Made by a program: the position numbers and the translations under genes
In this document: positions 14,524-17,790 of the stretch, one piece after another
Layout: each line of letters starts with the position of its first letter
How positions within the stretch are numbered: the stretch's first letter is position 1
From: Fidelibacterota bacterium
GTDB taxonomy: Bacteria; Marinisomatota; Marinisomatia; Marinisomatales; S15-B10
DNA length: 17,790 nucleotides
NCBI GenBank assembly: GCA_002715465.1
Contig: PAYY01000021.1
Span: forward strand, 54,793 to 72,582
Reading direction: 5' to 3'
Notes under the pieces: model-generated
Databases searched by the model: none
Told to the model about the DNA's origin: nothing
What the model saw: the letters and a program-made list of their open reading frames with translations, nothing else

Positions 14524-14759
14524 CATTTATCATGATTTGGTGAACCATTATTTTTAGTTTTTAATTCATCATATTTATTAAAATATGATTGACCTATTTC
14601 TCCTAAGAACTTGAGGAATTTATTAAATTTTTTATTTTTCGATTTATTATTTTTTTCTGATTCTGACACTCTTTTGAAACCAAAATGAAGTAATGAGTCA
14701 AATAAGTCTTGTAAATGAGCAAGTAATTCGCCAAGTCTTTTTGAAAAAGACGATTTCAT
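14523..14759 (-). CDS. small hypothetical protein coupled to the DUF255 gene
   Basis: A 78-residue charged protein I do not recognise. It has an amphipathic N-terminal helix ([21 protein letters not shown], given only as the region 8-28), a lysine/asparagine/serine-rich middle ([11 protein letters not shown]), a second helix (about 43-68, [19 protein letters not shown]), and a polar tail. There is no signal peptide and no cysteine. It is supported as a gene by its ATG, which overlaps the upstream stop as ATGA, and by helical periodicity. Low complexity means that it could still be a chance frame. It may act with the DUF255 lipoprotein or just share its transcript; nothing in the sequence decides. 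Confidence 0.6.
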   Translation of the reverse strand: MKSSFSKRLGELLAHLQDLFDSLLHFGFKRVSESEKNNKSKNKKFNKFLKFLGEIGQSYFNKYDELKTKNNGSPNHDK

Positions 14760-16909
14760 TGTAGAAATTTAATCATTTCTTTGATATCAGTTGTTGGGGT
14801 TTTGCAACTATAATTTTGGCATACGTAAACAGTTGCCATTCCCGAAATTGAAACTTGTGTTTCAGTAAATGGCGCAATACGAACCACTTCTTTTGCCTGT
14901 AAGTCTGAGGGCTTCAAAATAAGAACTTTATTAGGGATGAATGACTCTTGAATATATTTTAACATAGTTTGTGTATCATTTTTATTGCGATCACCAACTA
15001 TTACTATTTCAAATGATGGACCAATTCCAAAATCAATTGCGGATAGTAATTGAGTATAACCAGTCGGGGATTGAGCAATTTTTTCAGAGAATACTTTACC
15101 TATATCAAATGCCATTTCCTCATATTTTGTATTAGCAGTAATACGTCCTAATCGAAGTAAAACCATAGCTGCTACAGAGTTGCCGGATGGTATGGCACCA
15201 TCATATAGATCTTTAGTTCTAACAATTTGTTTTTCCCCATCATAAGCTGTGAAATAGAACCCACTATTAACTTTATCCCAGAATAGGTCTACCATCAAAT
15301 TTGTTAGTTTTATAGCTTCCACAAGATATTTTATATCAAAAGTTGCTTCATATAATTCAAGTAAACCCCATGAAAAAAAAGCATAATCCTCAAGATGAGC
15401 AGGTAAGGATGCTTCTCCGTTCCGATAACGTTTAAGCAAGCGTCCATTTTTTTCTTTGAGTTTGCTAATTACAAAATCAGCTGCCTTTTTTGCTGAGAGT
15501 GCATAAGTAGAGTCATCTAATATTTGAGCTCCTTTGGCCAAAGCGACTATCATTAGTCCATTCCAATCAGTAAGAATTTTATCATCCTTTAGAGGATGTA
15601 TACGATCTTTTCTTTTTTGAAATAATTTTTTTCTTAGTTCATTTAATTTTAAAGTCAGTTTTCTTTCGTCTATACCTTTTGATTGGGCTATTTCTTCAAT
15701 TGTTCTACTAATGTGTGGAATATTATTTCCTGTAAATTGGCCTGTTAATTCTTCTTTAAAATTACCATTTTCATTAAAATTATATATTTCAGTGAAAAGA
15801 TTGCCATCATCATTTCCTAAAATCTCATTGATTTCTTTAGTGGTCCAAACATAAAATTTACCTTCTTCACCATCACTATCGGCATCTTCAGCTGAGTAAA
15901 ACCCACCTTCAGGGGATGTCATATCTCTCAAAACATAACTAAAAATCTCTCTAGCTGTAGTTTGATAGATTTCTTTCTTGGTAACTTGGAATGTTTCAAG
16001 ATATGCTATTGCATTCATAGCTTGATCATAAAGCATTTTTTCGAAGTGAGGTAATAGCCATTCTCTATCTGTTGAATAACGATGAAAACCAAAGCCTATT
16101 TGGTCATAAATGCCACCTTTTCTCATAGCTTCTAATGTTTTTTCTACCATCATTAAAGCGTCCGGATCATTAGTACGTTTGTGGTATCTTAATAAAAATG
16201 ATAGGTTATGAGCCATAGGAAACTTCATTCTACTATCAAAACCACCATTTTCATTATCAAACCTCTGTAAAAATTGAGAGAAAGCACTATTAAAAATATC
16301 TTCATTTAATTCTTCAGTTCCTGAAGGTGAAAAGGAATTTTGAAGATGAGAAACAACTTCATTAGCTGATTCTAAGATTTTTTCTCGATCTTCGTCCCAC
16401 ATTTTTCCAAGTTTTGGTATTAGATCTAACATTCCTATTCTTTGAAATCGACTTTCTTTTGGGAAATATGTTCCAGCAAAAAAAGGACGTTTATCAGGTG
16501 TCATTGCGATGGTTAGTGGCCATCCTCCACTACCTGTCATCATTTGGCATACTGTCATATATATGTTGTCAATATCTGGTCTTTCTTCTCTGTCAACTTT
16601 CACATTAATGAAATAATTGTTCATTAATTCAGCAACAGTACTATCCTCAAAAGATTCATGTTCCATTACATGGCACCAATGACAGGTAGAATAGCCAATT
16701 GAAAGGAATATGGGTTTGTCTTCATCCTTAGCAGCTTTAAACGCTTCCTCTCCCCAAGGGTACCAGTTAACAGGATTATCTTTATGTTGAAGTAGATAGG
16801 GGCTTTTTTCACCTCCAAGTTTATTCATTTTCTTATCCTCAGTTGATTGGCATCCGATAGAGAGCATAAGAATTACAAATGCTCCATTTATTAAGGTTAT
16901 TTTACTCAT
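14756..16909 (-). CDS. DUF255 thioredoxin-like lipoprotein (YyaL/SPATA20 family)
   Basis: A 717-residue protein. The N-terminus is a lipoprotein-type signal ending LMLSIGC (Cys 20). The DUF255/DsbH-like thioredoxin domain follows (about 30-190), with [17 protein letters not shown] (36-52), the redox motif CHWC (76-79) and GSGGWPLT. Then comes an (alpha/alpha)6 glycosidase-like region with [45 protein letters not shown] and LTDWNGLM. Length and motif order match the YyaL/SPATA20 family, whose biochemical role is not established. Many relatives lack a signal, so export here is notable. If the lipobox is real the protein works in the periplasm. The start has no strong ribosome binding site but is fixed by the signal sequence. 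It is divergent from the symporter gene. Confidence 0.92.
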   Translation of the reverse strand: MSKITLINGAFVILMLSIGCQSTEDKKMNKLGGEKSPYLLQHKDNPVNWYPWGEEAFKAAKDEDKPIFLSIGYSTCHWCHVMEHESFEDSTVAELMNNYFINVKVDREERPDIDNIYMTVCQMMTGSGGWPLTIAMTPDKRPFFAGTYFPKESRFQRIGMLDLIPKLGKMWDEDREKILESANEVVSHLQNSFSPSGTEELNEDIFNSAFSQFLQRFDNENGGFDSRMKFPMAHNLSFLLRYHKRTNDPDALMMVEKTLEAMRKGGIYDQIGFGFHRYSTDREWLLPHFEKMLYDQAMNAIAYLETFQVTKKEIYQTTAREIFSYVLRDMTSPEGGFYSAEDADSDGEEGKFYVWTTKEINEILGNDDGNLFTEIYNFNENGNFKEELTGQFTGNNIPHISRTIEEIAQSKGIDERKLTLKLNELRKKLFQKRKDRIHPLKDDKILTDWNGLMIVALAKGAQILDDSTYALSAKKAADFVISKLKEKNGRLLKRYRNGEASLPAHLEDYAFFSWGLLELYEATFDIKYLVEAIKLTNLMVDLFWDKVNSGFYFTAYDGEKQIVRTKDLYDGAIPSGNSVAAMVLLRLGRITANTKYEEMAFDIGKVFSEKIAQSPTGYTQLLSAIDFGIGPSFEIVIVGDRNKNDTQTMLKYIQESFIPNKVLILKPSDLQAKEVVRIAPFTETQVSISGMATVYVCQNYSCKTPTTDIKEMIKFLQ

Positions 16910-17055
16910 GATTAGGAAGAAAAATTAACTGAATATCTATCTCTAGACAAGACCTAGCTATTGTAATTACTTGGATGAGGAACTAATTTAATAGGTGGTT
17001 GCAAGGTTAAACTAAGTTATAGTCTTCAAAGAAGGTAGTTTATTTTGGAATATTT

Positions 17056-17790
17056 ATGTTACATATAATTATTATTATCTCGTATCTACTTTTTCTTTTA
17101 AGTCTAGGTATCTATAAATCTAGAAAAGTTAAGAATCAAATTGATTTTGCGGTTGCTGGTAGATCACTAACACCTTGGGTGTTAGTGGGAACAATGCTTG
17201 CAACATGGATGGGAACTGGATCTATACTAGGTAATGCTGGAAAGACTTATGAAACTGGTATAGCATCTTTCATCCTACCTATTGGAGGTGCTCTTGGAAT
17301 ATTAATGTTAACAAGAATAGCTGGAAAAGTCCGAAAATTTGAAAAGATAACAGTTCCTGAAATATTTGGTGAATGTTATGGACCTTCCGCGAGAATACTT
17401 AGTCTTATAGCTCTTGTAATTTCATATATGGTGATTGTTAGTTATCAATATAATGCAGGCGGGGCTGTACTTATGACTGTACTTACAAATAGTGCTGGAA
17501 CTCCACTGCTTAGCCTAGAGTCTTCAACTATAATAGCAGCTACTTTTATCATAATATATACGCTATTAGCTGGCTTACTCAGTGTAGCTTATACTGATTT
17601 TGCAAATGGAATAATTATGCTTATTTGTCTATTAATAGCTTTACCAATACTTTGGTTAAAGGCTGGGGGAATTGATGGTATGGAACAAGCATTTTTAAGT
17701 ATGGGGAATCATGATCACATGAGATTCTTCGGTGTATTTTCAACGTTAGAAATATTAAATTTTTGTCTTCCAGCTTTTCTTCTTGTTCTT
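17056..17790 (+). CDS. sodium:solute symporter (SSS family), 3' end outside window
   Basis: The start of a polytopic Na+-coupled transporter; 245 codons are visible, open to the right edge. ATG 17056 begins MLHIIIIISYLLFLLSLG, the first membrane helix. It is followed by the family pattern FAVAGRSLTPWVLVGT, LATWMGTGSILGNAG and TYETGI, as in SSS proteins of the PutP/PanF type. About six helices are present before the cut, including LLAGLLSVAYTDFANGIIML, where SSS members have a conserved AYTDF/VVWTDV-like site. A GGA at 17047-17049 is the only ribosome-binding hint. The substrate cannot be told from this part; amino acids, pantothenate, sugars and carboxylates are all possible. It would draw on the Na+ gradient made by Na+-NQR. 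Confidence 0.93.
   Translation, partial: MLHIIIIISYLLFLLSLGIYKSRKVKNQIDFAVAGRSLTPWVLVGTMLATWMGTGSILGNAGKTYETGIASFILPIGGALGILMLTRIAGKVRKFEKITVPEIFGECYGPSARILSLIALVISYMVIVSYQYNAGGAVLMTVLTNSAGTPLLSLESSTIIAATFIIIYTLLAGLLSVAYTDFANGIIMLICLLIALPILWLKAGGIDGMEQAFLSMGNHDHMRFFGVFSTLEILNFCLPAFLLVL

Noticed and set aside
14353..14535. 60-codon plus-strand frame in the hflX downstream gap
   Set aside because: It starts on a non-ATG codon without a ribosome binding site, has no recognisable features, and runs through the predicted stems and T run. RNA structure explains the region better.
16910..17055. Divergent promoters between the DUF255 and symporter genes
   Set aside because: TATAGT at 17018-17023 is a fair -10, but no -35 lies at a suitable distance (TTGCAA at 16999 is only 13 bases away), so I do not list it.

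Overview
The window is 17.8 kb of AT-rich bacterial DNA packed with genes. It looks like part of a marine, sodium-cycling, Gram-negative chromosome. The visible clues are a Na+-NQR subunit with its maturation factor, a NhaD/CitMHS-type antiporter, a sodium:solute symporter at the right edge, lipoproteins, a beta-barrel-like protein, and a BatA-type VWA protein. That mix and the low GC would fit an uncultured marine lineage of the Fibrobacteres-Chlorobi-Bacteroidetes group, such as Marinimicrobia/SAR406. The taxon is inference; there is no rRNA here to test it.

Layout, left part (1-5525): the 3' end of nqrF; nqrM on the opposite strand, overlapping the nqrF end tail to tail; a Na+/H+ antiporter-like gene; a PduO-type cobalamin adenosyltransferase; a beta-barrel-like gene whose signal peptide is cut off by in-frame stops; and a BNR/sialidase-fold lipoprotein with a CxCC motif.

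Middle part (5526-6480): two tandem, paralogous small membrane proteins of 75 and 71 residues that I cannot assign to a family. Each has a good ribosome binding site. They are surrounded by a promoter-like element, a folded 5' leader, a perfect 18-base palindrome, a second folded leader, a 17-bp hairpin and a rho-independent terminator. Their base composition is visibly richer in GC than their neighbours. This is the least explained and most interesting locus.

Right-middle part (6553-14314): a tight same-strand run, yajC-def-fmt-rsmB-PASTA protein-polyprenol/diacylglycerol kinase-like-BatA/VWA-hflX. Most junctions are 1-4 base overlaps. It joins protein export, N-terminal formylation and deformylation, rRNA modification, envelope functions and ribosome rescue. 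Between hflX and the next convergent genes is a gene-free 208-bp stretch (14315-14522) with long-range complementarity and a T-run, a candidate structured RNA.

Right part (14523-17790): on the minus strand, a DUF255/thioredoxin-like lipoprotein and a translationally coupled 78-residue hypothetical protein; then, divergently, the start of a sodium:solute symporter cut by the window end. I saw no tRNA, rRNA, CRISPR array, transposase or integrase.
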